The notes: generated by a model from the sequence alone, not told the origin. Counted from the stretch's first letter, positions 1 to 7,785 are shown. The stretch: DNA of 64,000 nt from Actinopolymorpha rutila (GCF_013407855.1 NZ_JACBZH010000001.1:1798001-1862000); one strand, 5' to 3'. Translations and numbers: made by a program.

Positions 1-674
1 TCGGCCCGGAACACCGGACCCACCTCGAAGACCCGCTCGAACACCCCCACCATCGTCTGCTTGTAGAACTGCGGCGACTGGGCGAGGTAGGCGGGCCGGC
101 CGAAGTAGTCGAGCCGGAAGACGTTCGCGCCGCTCTCGGTGGCCGACGCCACGATCTTCGGCGTCTGGATCTCGGTGAACGCCAGATCCGTCAGCGTCTC
201 CCGGAACCCCGCGACGGCCGCCGCCCCCAGCTCGAACGGCGCCCGCAGCAGCGGATGCCGCAACGTGACCGGCGCGTGGTCGAGCAACGTCGGCAGGCCG
301 GCGTTGACAGCCGGGCGCCACAGCTCGATCGGCGGGGTCGGTGCGGGGTCGGTGAGGGGTGTGAAGGTCGGCTCGTCGACCTCGACCCCTCCTGGTGCCT
401 GCGGGTTGGCCACGGCCTTCCCGGTGACCTCGACGACTGTCTCCTCGGCGTACTCCTCGATGCGTTCCACGGTGGTCGGGTCGCGCACGACGACCTGGGC
501 CAGACCGGAGCGGTCACGGAGTACGACGAACGTGACGGACGCGAGGCGCCGGCGGCGGTGGACCCAGCCCGCGAGCCGGACGTCCTCACCGGTCCGGGCG
601 GGCAGCTCGGCGGCGAGAGTACGGACACCTGTCTGCTCGGAGGTCTGCTCGAAGTCCTGGACAGGTCGCTGCAT
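1..674 (-). CDS. aspS: Aspartyl-tRNA synthetase, archaeal-type, 5' part only
   Basis: Charges tRNA-Asp (perhaps also tRNA-Asn) with aspartate in the cytoplasm. The 224 codons visible hold an N-terminal OB-fold anticodon-binding domain (WVHRRRRLASVTFVVLRD near residue 40) and the start of the class II core: motif 1 region FTEIQTPKIVASATESGANVF and, near the cut, RPAYLAQSPQFYKQTMVG. The short linker from OB-fold to core fits the compact archaeal/AspRS2 type (about 430 aa) rather than the 590-aa bacterial type, so it may be non-discriminating; that is inference. ATG start with GGGAGGTGACC just upstream. The C-terminal half lies beyond base 1. A T-box leader precedes the gene. Confidence 0.9.
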   Translation of the reverse strand, partial: MQRPVQDFEQTSEQTGVRTLAAELPARTGEDVRLAGWVHRRRRLASVTFVVLRDRSGLAQVVVRDPTTVERIEEYAEETVVEVTGKAVANPQAPGGVEVDEPTFTPLTDPAPTPPIELWRPAVNAGLPTLLDHAPVTLRHPLLRAPFELGAAAVAGFRETLTDLAFTEIQTPKIVASATESGANVFRLDYFGRPAYLAQSPQFYKQTMVGVFERVFEVGPVFRA

Positions 675-689
675 GGTGGTCACCTCCCA

Positions 690-995
690 CGGGTGCGGGA
701 CCCCGGGGCTGCTGGGCAGTCTCTTGGCGGGTCCCTGCCTGGTTGCGTCCCCTGGGGTGTGGGCGAGGGGGACTCGCGGTGCCACCACACCTTCGCCGTC
801 GATCCCGCGGAACGCGGGGCCGAAGGCCTCGTTCGGGCCCGTTGACGGGGGCCGGTCGGCGGGGCTTACTTGCCGGTCGCGAGACCGGCGTTCTTCCCCG
901 CGGCTCGGGAGTGTCTTCGCGCCGGGGTCGGAGGCCGCCTTCTCAGCTACCGGTCGGCTCTCTGGGCTCCGGGGTGCCCGCGCTACTTGTCTCCG
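690..995 (-). promoter_or_regulatory. T-box riboswitch, aspartate-specific, upstream of aspS
   Basis: On the minus strand the leader of aspS carries the T-box core GGTGGCACCGCG (775-786) and a Stem I region with ACAAGTAG (983-990), the distal-loop signature CAGAGAGCCG and GAGAAGGCGG, and a specifier loop GAA-GAC-AC in which GAC (913-915) is an Asp codon. The tRNA-pairing bulge reads TGGC, whose last base would pair with a G discriminator, as in bacterial tRNA-Asp, so two independent positions agree on Asp. A hairpin GTCCCC/GGGGAC follows the core but without a T-run; the Shine-Dalgarno is close to the end of the leader, so translational control is more likely than termination (inference). Confidence 0.85.
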
Positions 996-1126
996 TCGTC
1001 GCCGTTGGCGCCCAGCGTACGCGTGGCGGCGACCGGCCCGCACCCGGGATTTGGCACCCCGCCGGGGTGTCAGAAGAATGGGGGCCGGCGCCGGTCCACC
1101 CGGACCGGTCACGGGAGGTGGTCGGT

Positions 1127-1876
1127 GTGTGCGGAAGATACTCGCTGAGCCGGGACCCTGAGGATCTCGCCCGCGAGTTCGAGGTCACCCAGGTCGACGT
1201 GCGGGAGAAGCTGGCCGACTTCAACGTCGCACCCACCAAGCAGGTGGCGGTCGTGGTGGACCGTCCGCCGGGCAAGGGCGACGACGCCGGGCTCGAACGC
1301 CATCTCCGTACGGTCCGCTGGGGCCTGATCCCGTTCTGGGCGAAGGACCCGAAGATCGGCAACCGGCTGATCAACGCTCGGCTGGAGACCGCGGCGGAGA
1401 AGCCCGCGTTCCGCAAGGCGTTCGCGTCCCGCCGGTGCCTGGTGCCCGCAGACGGCTACTACGAGTGGTACGGCGAGAAGAAGGGCCACAAGCAGCCGTT
1501 CTTCATCCACCGCAGCGACGGCGGCGTGCTGGCAATGGCCGGTCTGTACGAGATCTGGCGCGACCCGGACAAGAACGAGGACGACCCCGACCGGTTCGTG
1601 TGGACGTGCACGGTGCTCACCACCACCGCCGAGGACGAGCTGGGCCGGATCCACGACCGGATGCCGCTGCTGGTCGAGCCCGCGGAGTACTCCACCTGGC
1701 TGGACCCGCGCCGAGGCGACGCCGACCAACTGCGTTCGGTCCTGGTGCCCGCGGCGCCCGGACGGCTGGACGCGTACCCCGTCTCGACCGCGGTCAACAA
1801 CGTCCGTAACAACGGCCCGCAGCTGCTCGATCCGCTGCCGGCGGAAGAGGCGGGCGACGTGGCGGACCCCCGTTAG
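1127..1876 (+). CDS. SOS response-associated peptidase (SRAP/YedK-HMCES family)
   Basis: Shields abasic sites in single-stranded DNA by a covalent thiazolidine link through Cys2. The sequence starts V/M-C-G-R-Y, giving the required Cys2 after Met removal, and carries the family blocks NVAPTK (residues 34-39), WGLIPFWAKD, NARLETAAEKPAFRKAF, CLVPADGYYEW (Glu of the active site), and HDRMPLL with the late conserved His. Length 249 aa is usual. The reading frame is open far upstream, but the GTG at 1127 has GGGAGGTG six bases before it and supplies the N-terminal Cys, so I place the start there. Divergent from aspS; no operon partner is obvious. Confidence 0.92.
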   Translation: MCGRYSLSRDPEDLAREFEVTQVDVREKLADFNVAPTKQVAVVVDRPPGKGDDAGLERHLRTVRWGLIPFWAKDPKIGNRLINARLETAAEKPAFRKAFASRRCLVPADGYYEWYGEKKGHKQPFFIHRSDGGVLAMAGLYEIWRDPDKNEDDPDRFVWTCTVLTTTAEDELGRIHDRMPLLVEPAEYSTWLDPRRGDADQLRSVLVPAAPGRLDAYPVSTAVNNVRNNGPQLLDPLPAEEAGDVADPR

Positions 1877-1905
1877 GGTGTGTTCACCCTGCGGATAAGG
1901 ACGTC

Positions 1906-2568
1906 ATGAACACCGTGAGCGAACGCGTGGTGGAGACCCCGGAAGGTCCCGCCCGCCTGATCTACAACCGGGGCCGCCGGACGGCCGTAACGCTGGTCCT
2001 AGGGCACGGCGCCGGCGGCGGGGTGGACGCCTGGGATCTCGCGGTGCTGGCCGAGGCGCTGCCCGAGTACGAAGTGACCGTGATCCGCGTCGAGCAGCCC
2101 TGGCGGGTGGCCGGCCGAAAGATCGCGTCTCCGCCGGAGAAGCTGGACGTGGCCTGGATCGCCGCGCTGAACAGCATGCGCACCCGGACACCCCTGATCG
2201 TGGGCGGACGCAGCGCGGGCGCCAGGGTCGCCTGCCGGACCGCCCGAAGGCTCGGCGCCGTCGGCTGCCTGGCGCTGGCGTTCCCGCTGCATCCGCCGGG
2301 CCGTCCCGACAGGTCCCGCGCCGACGAGCTCCGCCACGCCGGAGTGCCCACGCTCGTCATCCAGGGGGAGCGGGACGCGTTCGGCGGGCCGAGGAACATG
2401 CCGAGGGGGCTGAAGGAGCAGAAGGTGGTGGCCGTGCCGGGCGCCGACCACAGCTTCGTGGTGCCGCGCTCGGCCCTGGTCACCCAGGAGGAGGCGCTCA
2501 CCCTGGTCGCCGAGTCCACGCTGGCCTGGATCGCCAGGACGACCGGGGCCGAGCTGCCGCAGTCGTGA
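1906..2568 (+). CDS. Alpha/beta hydrolase, KANL3/Tex30-like
   Basis: Small serine hydrolase-fold protein of 220 aa. Visible are the oxyanion strand VLGHGAGGG (residues 31-39), the nucleophile elbow GGRSAG (about 101-106, Ser nucleophile), an acid region [10 protein letters not shown] and a late His in GADHSF. This layout matches the Tex30/KANL3 (dienelactone-hydrolase-like) family, whose substrates are mostly unknown. ATG start 29 bases after the SRAP gene, weak AAGGACG ribosome site; the short gap suggests the two genes may be co-transcribed. Function beyond hydrolase is not determinable. Confidence 0.75.
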   Translation: MNTVSERVVETPEGPARLIYNRGRRTAVTLVLGHGAGGGVDAWDLAVLAEALPEYEVTVIRVEQPWRVAGRKIASPPEKLDVAWIAALNSMRTRTPLIVGGRSAGARVACRTARRLGAVGCLALAFPLHPPGRPDRSRADELRHAGVPTLVIQGERDAFGGPRNMPRGLKEQKVVAVPGADHSFVVPRSALVTQEEALTLVAESTLAWIARTTGAELPQS

Positions 2569-2667
2569 GCCGGGCCGCGGGACGTTCGGCCGAACGGCTT
2601 CCGCCGAGCGGGCTTCCGACCCGGGTGTCCGACCCGCGAGGTCTGGGAGGGTTCCTCCCGGCGACCG

Positions 2668-2693
2668 GGAATTCCGGCGGGCCGGGGAGTGTT
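2668..2693 (+). promoter_or_regulatory. SigR-type promoter of sigR-rsrA (GGAAT-N18-GTT)
   Basis: GGAAT at 2668-2672 and GTT at 2691-2693 are separated by exactly 18 bases, the consensus of promoters read by SigR/SigH-type ECF sigma factors. It lies upstream of sigR, so it gives positive autoregulation. Transcription should start about 2699-2701, before the upstream GTG at 2748. Confidence 0.85.
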
Positions 2694-2736
2694 TTCGGTC
2701 TCGGACGGCGCCGCGCGAGTGACGGGCGCCGTCGCG

Positions 2737-2750
2737 AAGGAGGCCTTGTG
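2737..2750 (+). promoter_or_regulatory. Ribosome site and alternative GTG start for a long SigR isoform
   Basis: AAGGAGG (2737-2743) is followed by GTG at 2748-2750, in frame with sigR and 40 codons before the ATG at 2868. Streptomyces coelicolor makes an N-terminally extended, unstable SigR' from the autoregulated promoter; the arrangement here allows the same. This ribosome site is far stronger than the one at the ATG. Confidence 0.65.
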
Positions 2751-2867
2751 GTTGCCGCGTGCCAGAACCGCCCGTCGCCCTCCGCCCAGCCGCCGGAGGC
2801 GGTGGCGGCGTGGCGTGAGTGGACTCCCGAAGACGGCTCCTCCTCGGTGGGGCTATCCTCGCGGGCG

Positions 2868-3482
2868 ATGACAGCTGCCGTGAACGCCGAGACGCCGGAG
2901 GAGCGGAGCGCCCGATTCGAGCGGGATGCGCTGCCCTTCCTGGATCAGCTGTACAACGCTGCCCTGCGGATGACCCGCAACCCGGCGGACGCGGATGACC
3001 TTGTGCAGGAGACCTTCGCCAAGGCGTACTCCTCGTTCCACCAGTTCAGCGAGGGAACCAACCTCAAGGCGTGGCTGTACCGCATCCTGACCAACACCTT
3101 CATCAACAGCTACCGCAAGCGTCAGCGGGAGCCGCAGCGCGCCGCCACCGAGGAGATCGAGGACTGGCAGATCGCGCGCGCGGAGTCGCACACCTCGGCC
3201 GGGCTCAAGTCCGCCGAGGCGGAGGCGCTGGAGCACCTGCCCGACTCCGACGTCAAGGAGGCCTTGCAGCAGGTGCCCGACGACTTCCGGATGGCCGTCT
3301 ATCTCGCCGACGTGGAGGGCTTCTCCTACAAGGAGATCGCCGACATCATGGGAACACCGATCGGCACCGTGATGTCCCGGCTCCACCGGGGCAGGCGCCA
3401 GTTGCGTGAGCTGCTGCAGGACTACGCCCGCGGACGCGGGCTGGTGCCGGCGGCGGACGCGAAGGGTGGCGAGGACGCATGA
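2868..3482 (+). CDS. sigR: ECF sigma factor SigR (thiol-oxidative stress)
   Basis: Directs RNA polymerase to disulfide-stress genes (thioredoxins, mycothiol, proteases). The 204-aa form has region 2 ([40 protein letters not shown]) and region 4 ([35 protein letters not shown]), both very close to S. coelicolor SigR and mycobacterial SigH. Its stop overlaps the rsrA start (ATGA), the usual sigma/anti-sigma coupling. The frame is open up to 2565; I take ATG 2868 as the ordinary start by family length, with GTG 2748 as a likely second start giving 40 extra residues. A GGAAT-N18-GTT promoter lies upstream, so it activates its own transcription. Confidence 0.93.
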   Translation: MTAAVNAETPEERSARFERDALPFLDQLYNAALRMTRNPADADDLVQETFAKAYSSFHQFSEGTNLKAWLYRILTNTFINSYRKRQREPQRAATEEIEDWQIARAESHTSAGLKSAEAEALEHLPDSDVKEALQQVPDDFRMAVYLADVEGFSYKEIADIMGTPIGTVMSRLHRGRRQLRELLQDYARGRGLVPAADAKGGEDA

Positions 3483-3766
3483 GCTGCGGCAAGCCCCACG
3501 AGACCGACTGTTCGGAGGTCCTGGAGCGGGTCTTCCTCTTCCTCGACCGGGAGATGGAGGACGCGGACTGTTCGCAGATCCAGCGGCACCTGGACGAGTG
3601 CGCACCGTGTCTGCAGAAGTACGACCTCGAAGGCCTGGTGAAGTCCCTGGTGGCCCGCTCCTGCGGTCAGGACAAGCCGCCGAGCGACCTTAGGCAGAAG
3701 GTGCTTCTGCGCATCCGCGCGGTGCACGTGGAGATCAGCGAGGACTCCGGGCCGCCGGCTGGCTGA
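3479..3766 (+). CDS. rsrA: Zinc-binding redox-sensitive anti-sigma factor RsrA
   Basis: Holds SigR inactive while reduced and zinc-bound, and lets it go when oxidation forms a disulfide. The 95-aa sequence carries the ZAS signature H37-x3-C41-x2-C44 (HLDECAPC) plus C11, the residues that bind zinc and form the C11-C44 trigger disulfide in S. coelicolor RsrA; also C3, C31 and C62. The Streptomyces Cys61-Cys62 pair is Ser-Cys here, so one non-essential cysteine is missing. The start overlaps the sigR stop by four bases. A strong hairpin terminator follows 70 bases downstream. Confidence 0.93.
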   Translation: MSCGKPHETDCSEVLERVFLFLDREMEDADCSQIQRHLDECAPCLQKYDLEGLVKSLVARSCGQDKPPSDLRQKVLLRIRAVHVEISEDSGPPAG

Positions 3767-3835
3767 GTCCCGGCGATCCCGCGCGAGTCCGGTACGCCGG
3801 AGAACCCGAGCTCTCCAGGTTTGCCGGAGACGAAG

Positions 3836-3868
3836 ACGGACCCCCCGCCATCGGCGGTGGGGTCCGTT
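3836..3868. terminator. Bidirectional hairpin terminator between rsrA and bL37
   Basis: ACGGACCCC...CCGCC pairs with GGCGG...GGGGTCCGT around an ATC loop, a stem of about 14 pairs with one bulge. It sits between the convergent rsrA and bL37 genes and can serve both; no long T-run follows, as is usual in high-GC genomes. Confidence 0.75.
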
Positions 3869-3937
3869 CGCTTTCCAGGGCTGCCGCAGAGGTGCGCCCA
3901 GACCCTGGTGGCCTGGCCGGCTCGCTCTGGCGGCGGC

Positions 3938-4012
3938 TCAGGTGTTGGGGCGCTTGCCGTGGTTGGCGGCCTTCTTGCGCCGGGCCCGACGTCGCCTTCC
4001 GTTCTTCGCCAT
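3938..4012 (-). CDS. 50S ribosomal protein bL37
   Basis: A 24-residue, very basic protein, MAKNGRRRRARRKK followed by AANHGKRPNT. It matches the small actinobacterial large-subunit protein bL37 (AURKAIP1/COX24-like), for example the mycobacterial form ending GANHGKRPNA. ATG start with GAGGGTGA eight bases before it. The gene is too short for most gene finders. It converges on rsrA, sharing the terminator at 3836-3868. Confidence 0.9.
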   Translation of the reverse strand: MAKNGRRRRARRKKAANHGKRPNT

Positions 4013-4717
4013 CTCGTCACCCTCTCGTGGTCCATGTGTCGCGTACGGTGCGCCGAGGCGTTCGTACGCCCCGGCATCTTCCCACGAGCCCCGATTCCCT
4101 CCGGCAGGGCATCCGGCCGACGGCGCCGAACTGAAGGGGCGGGCGTCAAAAAACCTGTGACTCTGCGTAGAAAATTTTCGCGGCCAGGATGGCTCGCAGG
4201 ACAGAGATCCACTCACCATCGAACACGCACAGTGATCGACGCTCGATCGTCCGATGGAGCGACACCTGCCGGGCCGACGAGCGGCCCGACGCCGGCCGAC
4301 TCCGAGCCTGTTGGCACCCGTGTACGCCTCGTGGCGCTGTTGACGCTGTGTGATTTCGGTCGGGTGATCTGCCGGATTCTCGGTCTGACCACGTGAACGA
4401 AGCGTGACCAATTCCCTCGTGGGTAGGACGCTTTGGGCGATTCTGCAGCCAAAAGCCTACCCATGAGTACTTACGAAGAGTAATTATCACTCTTCGGAGT
4501 TGCGGCTCCAGTACGGAGTTGACCGCGCTGATCTTTCCCCGTTGACTCGTCCTCGCCGGGTTACGAGCGAGCAGCGGAGCCCCGACCGAGGTGATGTTTC
4601 GGTGGCAGAAAGTGATCATCTTGCCAGCAGGCATCCGCCCCTGATGTAGCTCTCCGTGTTGGCTTCCCCGGTCCTTGTCGATTCGCCCCACGTCATCACT
4701 CGAAGGAAGGCAGGCTT
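4013..4717. other. Long intergenic stretch, no convincing protein gene
   Basis: About 700 bases, more AT-rich than its surroundings in places (for example around 4150-4190 and 4440-4500). Reading frames that cross it lack ribosome sites and recognisable protein character. It contains the bL37 promoter region on the minus strand and two hairpins (separate entry). A plus-strand transcript leading to the short ORFs at 4718-5006 probably starts within it, but I cannot place a promoter with confidence. Confidence 0.5.
4421..4496. repeat. Two adjacent inverted repeats
   Basis: First: GGGTAGG (4421-4427) pairs with CCTACCC (4456-4462), with an inner CTTTGG/CCAAAAG helix. Second: CGAAGAGT (4474-4481) pairs perfectly with ACTCTTCG (4489-4496) around AATTATC. 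Neither is followed by a T-run, so they look more like operators or RNA structures than terminators. Confidence 0.6.
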
Positions 4718-4774
4718 ATGAACGTCGTTCACACCAGCACACCGGCTGCCAGGCGCGGCTGGGAGTGGAGCTGA
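4718..4774 (+). CDS. Short ORF 1, 18-residue peptide ending GWEWS
   Basis: Encodes MNVVHTSTPAARRGWEWS. GAAGGAAGG lies ten bases before the ATG, a good ribosome site. I recognise no family. Its C-terminus, GWEWS, is nearly the same as that of the short ORF at 4977-5006 (GWEWA), which argues against chance. The location upstream of the HD-GYP gene suggests a leader peptide or a signalling/modified peptide; this is inference. Confidence 0.45.
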   Translation: MNVVHTSTPAARRGWEWS

Positions 4775-4908
4775 CCGTGGGCCCGGCCGAGCAACTCGGT
4801 CAGAGGCCACCACGCACGCGTGCATGACCTGAACCTTCGAAGTACGCAAGTGCCTTCGCCAGACGACACGGCCTGTTACCCCGGCCGAAGGAGACCTGCC
4901 CGCCGGGG

Positions 4909-4980
4909 ATGACTGCCTGCAACTGGCAGGAGGCGGTTCCGGAAACCTTGCTGATACCTGAGGAGGAGGCGACATCATGA
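4909..4980 (+). CDS. Short ORF 2, 23-residue peptide coupled to short ORF 3
   Basis: Starts MTACNWQEAV and ends PEEEATS; acidic, with one Cys and one Trp. Its TGA (4978-4980) overlaps the ATG of the next short ORF (ATGA), and the ribosome site of that ORF (GAGGAGGAGG) lies inside its own last codons, the pattern of translational coupling. Its own ribosome site is weak (GAAGGAG is about 18 bases away), so it is less certain than its neighbours. Confidence 0.35.
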   Translation: MTACNWQEAVPETLLIPEEEATS

Positions 4981-5006
4981 ACTGGAGCGGCTGGGAGTGG
5001 GCGTGA
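4977..5006 (+). CDS. Short ORF 3, 9-residue Trp-rich peptide
   Basis: Encodes MNWSGWEWA, three Trp in nine residues, after a very strong ribosome site (GAGGAGGAGG at 4960-4969). The C-terminal GWEW is shared with the peptide at 4718-4774. It ends 57 bases before the ATG of the HD-GYP gene. Tryptophan-rich leader peptides usually act in attenuation, but no trp gene is nearby. Function unknown. Confidence 0.45.
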   Translation: MNWSGWEWA

Positions 5007-5063
5007 TGATGGTTGCCACTGCGGCTAAGCTGCACCGCAGCCGGTCAGGAAGAGTGGTCATCC

Positions 5064-6407
5064 ATGCCGAGTCGGTCCACCCGGGCTTACGTTCTGGGGT
5101 TGTGCGTGGTCGCTGCCTCGGTCTCGGTCATTTCGATCGTCAACGTCTCGCGGCCGACAGACATCGCGTGGTTCGCCGCTCTGGTTCTGCTGACCGTGCA
5201 GCTGAAGGCGCCGCTCGGCCGTAATGTCGACGTGTCGCTCACGTCGGTGGTGGCGGTGGCGACCTACCCGGTCCTCGGAATGTGGGGCGCTCCCGCGCTG
5301 ATCGGCGCCTTGTTCGCCACCAGGCAACAGACCTCCCTCTACAAGCGGACCTACAACGTCGCCCAGAACGTCGTCTGTACCTTCCTCGGCGGTGCCACCT
5401 ACGTCGCGCTGGGCGGTGAGGTCGGCGCGCTGGCCCGTAGCTCGTTCCCCCAGATCCTGTTTCCGATCACGCTGGCCATCGTCGCCTACCACGTGGCGAA
5501 TGCCGCCCTGCTGATGGGAGTTCTCTGGCTCGACGGCGGCCGGGCGCCCGTGCGCGTACTCCGCGCCAACTTCCTCGAGGTCTTCCTCTCCTTCCTCGGC
5601 TACTCCTACCTCGGCCTGCTGCTCGCCGTGCTGTGGCTCGGCCAGCTCGGCCCGTTCGCCGGTCTGCTGCTGCTGGTGCCGTTGCTGGTCGCGCGGTGGG
5701 CGTTCGCGCAGTACGCCGCGGAGCAGAAGTCCCACCAGTCCACGCTGCAGGCACTCGCCCAGGCGATCGAGACCAAGGACCTCTACACCCGTGGCCACGG
5801 TGAGCGGGTCGCACGGGCCGCGCGGATGCTCGGCACCCAGGTCGGCTGGGACGGCGACCGTCTGGACGCCGTGGCCGAGGCCGGCCTGCTGCACGACGTC
5901 GGCAAGATCGGCGTACCCACCCGGGTTCTGCAGAAGGACGGCCGGCTCACCGAGGAGGAGTTCGAGGCCATCAAGAAGCACCCGCTGCACGGCGTCGAGG
6001 TGGTCGGCGACATCGCGTTCCTGGAAGACGCCCGGGCCGGGATCATGCACCACCACGAGCGCTACGACGGGACCGGCTATCCCTCCGGGCTGCGGGCCGG
6101 CGACATCCCGGTGTTCGCCCGGGTGCTGTCGATCTCCGACGCCTTCGACTGCATGACCAGCGTGCGTTCCTATCGCGCCGCCCGCCCGGTCCCGGAGGCA
6201 CTGGACGAGCTTCAGCGCTGTCGCGGGAGCCACTTCGACCCCGAGCTTGTCGACCAGTTCGTCACCGCCGTCGAGCGCGAAGGGTGGCAGCCCGCGCCTG
6301 CGCAGCCGGTGCAGCCGGTGCCCGCGGCCGAGCAGAAGGTCGTCTTCGACCACGACGACCCGGTGCATCCGCCCCAGGTCGAGGGCTCGGCCGAGGCGGC
6401 CCCGTGA
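5064..6407 (+). CDS. Membrane HD-GYP domain protein (probable cyclic-dinucleotide phosphodiesterase)
   Basis: 447 aa. The first 220 residues are hydrophobic with about six membrane segments, resembling an MASE-type sensor; an HD-GYP domain follows from about residue 235. HD is in LLHDVGKIG (H277/D278) and the GYP signature in RYDGTGYPSG (338-340), with HHHER before it and SDAFDCM after it, so the metal-binding set is intact and c-di-GMP hydrolysis is expected from the family. A Pro/Val/Gln-rich tail ends the protein. The ATG at 5064 has AGGAAGAG upstream; earlier in-frame starts lack this. It overlaps the next gene by four bases (GTGA). Confidence 0.88.
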   Translation: MPSRSTRAYVLGLCVVAASVSVISIVNVSRPTDIAWFAALVLLTVQLKAPLGRNVDVSLTSVVAVATYPVLGMWGAPALIGALFATRQQTSLYKRTYNVAQNVVCTFLGGATYVALGGEVGALARSSFPQILFPITLAIVAYHVANAALLMGVLWLDGGRAPVRVLRANFLEVFLSFLGYSYLGLLLAVLWLGQLGPFAGLLLLVPLLVARWAFAQYAAEQKSHQSTLQALAQAIETKDLYTRGHGERVARAARMLGTQVGWDGDRLDAVAEAGLLHDVGKIGVPTRVLQKDGRLTEEEFEAIKKHPLHGVEVVGDIAFLEDARAGIMHHHERYDGTGYPSGLRAGDIPVFARVLSISDAFDCMTSVRSYRAARPVPEALDELQRCRGSHFDPELVDQFVTAVEREGWQPAPAQPVQPVPAAEQKVVFDHDDPVHPPQVEGSAEAAP

Positions 6408-7705
6408 GCGGCACGCTGGCGCCGTACCGCTCCCACCCGCGACTGGACGGCTCGGTCCTGCTGTCGGTGTGCGCCGGTGTCCTGGTGCTGGTCGCGGTGG
6501 TCGAGACCGCCATGCGCGGTGTCGCGGCGCCGGCGGTCGCGGGCGTGTTCGGGTGCCTCGTCGCGGTCGGGGAAATGGTGCGGTTGCGGCTGCCCGACGA
6601 CCGGGTGCAGGCGCCGATCGGGCTGGCCACGGCACTGGGGTACGCCCTGCTCAGTCATCTGCCCACCGAGGGACGGGCGTCCCACTCGATCCTGCAGACC
6701 GTCGCGGTGACCTCCGGCGGGATGCTCGCGGGCGCGCTTCCACACGTGCTCGCCGGCCGGTCGGCCGAGCTGGAGGGCATCGCCCGGCGGGTGCTCGTGG
6801 TGGCCGGTGTCGCCCTGCTGTTCCGTCCGCTGGTCCTCGACAACGACCTGTTCGCCGCGTTCGACAGCCATGTCCCCTCCGACTACGTCCTGCTCACGGT
6901 GATCGTGGGCCTGGTCGCCTGGCCGCTGGAGGCGGTGCTGGCCGCCGGGGTCGCGGCCAGCCAGCAGTGGGGGCCGTTCCGGGCGCTGCTGCGCAACGAG
7001 CTCGGCGCGTTCTTCGGCATCGGCGCGGCGATCGCCTCCACCGGTGTACTCATCCCGCTGGCCACCTGGGAGGTCGGCCTGTGGGGTCTGCCGCTGGTCA
7101 CCATCCCGCTGCTGCTGGCCCAGCTGTCCTTCCGCCGGTACGCCGCGATCAGGCGTACGCAGGTGCAGACCATCCAGGCGCTGTCGCGGGCCACCGAGGT
7201 CGGCGGCTACACCGACACCGGCCACGCCCGCCGGGTCACCGAACTCGCCCTCGCCATCGGCCGCGACCTCGGTCTGCCCGAACGCCGGATGCGGGTGCTG
7301 CAGTACGCCGCCCTCATGCACGACCTCGGCCAGCTCTCCCTCGTCGACGCGATCCCCGGCGGCGCGACCGTGCTGGTGACCCCGGACGAGCGCCGGCGAA
7401 TCGCGACCTTCGGCGCGCAGGTCGTCCGACAGGCCGGCGTCCTGGAGGACGTCGCGGAGGTGGTGGAGGCCCAGTCCGAGCCGTACCGCCGCCCGCACCT
7501 GCCCGACGACCCGACCGTGCCGCAGGAGAGCCGGATCATCAAGGTCGTCAACGCCTACGACGACATGGTGGGCCGGGCCACCAGCGAGGACGCGCGGCTG
7601 GAGGCCCTGGAAGGGCTCAGGCTCGGGATGGCCTACGAGTACGACCCGCGGGTCGTCGCCTCGCTGGCGAGGGTCCTGGACCGGGTGACGCCGGCTCCCC
7701 GCTGA
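6404..7705 (+). CDS. Membrane protein with degenerate HD-GYP domain
   Basis: 433 aa, same design as the gene before it: about seven membrane segments, then an HD-type domain from about residue 250. The HD pair is kept (LMHDLGQLS), but the Lys of HDxGK is Gln and the GYP block is gone (QSEPYRRPHL where the first protein has RYDGTGYP). It is therefore probably a non-catalytic or altered paralogue, perhaps a partner of the first protein. The GTG start overlaps the upstream stop (GTGA), so the two are translationally coupled. The pair looks like a tandem duplication in which the second copy diverged. Confidence 0.82.
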   Translation: MSGTLAPYRSHPRLDGSVLLSVCAGVLVLVAVVETAMRGVAAPAVAGVFGCLVAVGEMVRLRLPDDRVQAPIGLATALGYALLSHLPTEGRASHSILQTVAVTSGGMLAGALPHVLAGRSAELEGIARRVLVVAGVALLFRPLVLDNDLFAAFDSHVPSDYVLLTVIVGLVAWPLEAVLAAGVAASQQWGPFRALLRNELGAFFGIGAAIASTGVLIPLATWEVGLWGLPLVTIPLLLAQLSFRRYAAIRRTQVQTIQALSRATEVGGYTDTGHARRVTELALAIGRDLGLPERRMRVLQYAALMHDLGQLSLVDAIPGGATVLVTPDERRRIATFGAQVVRQAGVLEDVAEVVEAQSEPYRRPHLPDDPTVPQESRIIKVVNAYDDMVGRATSEDARLEALEGLRLGMAYEYDPRVVASLARVLDRVTPAPR

Positions 7706-7785
7706 CGGCGTGGCGACCGGCAGATGACGTTGCCGGCCGCGCTCGGCGTGATTGGATGGCGGGCGGTCCAGGGGAAGGAGAGGCT

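Noticed and set aside
139..1161. Long plus-strand open frame over the aspS leader
   Set aside because: It is antisense to aspS and its T-box, has Arg/Ser-rich composition typical of wrong-frame high-GC DNA, and no ribosome site.
4146..4691. 181-codon minus-strand frame in the intergenic region
   Set aside because: No ribosome site, mixed composition, and overlaps hairpins; no protein features.
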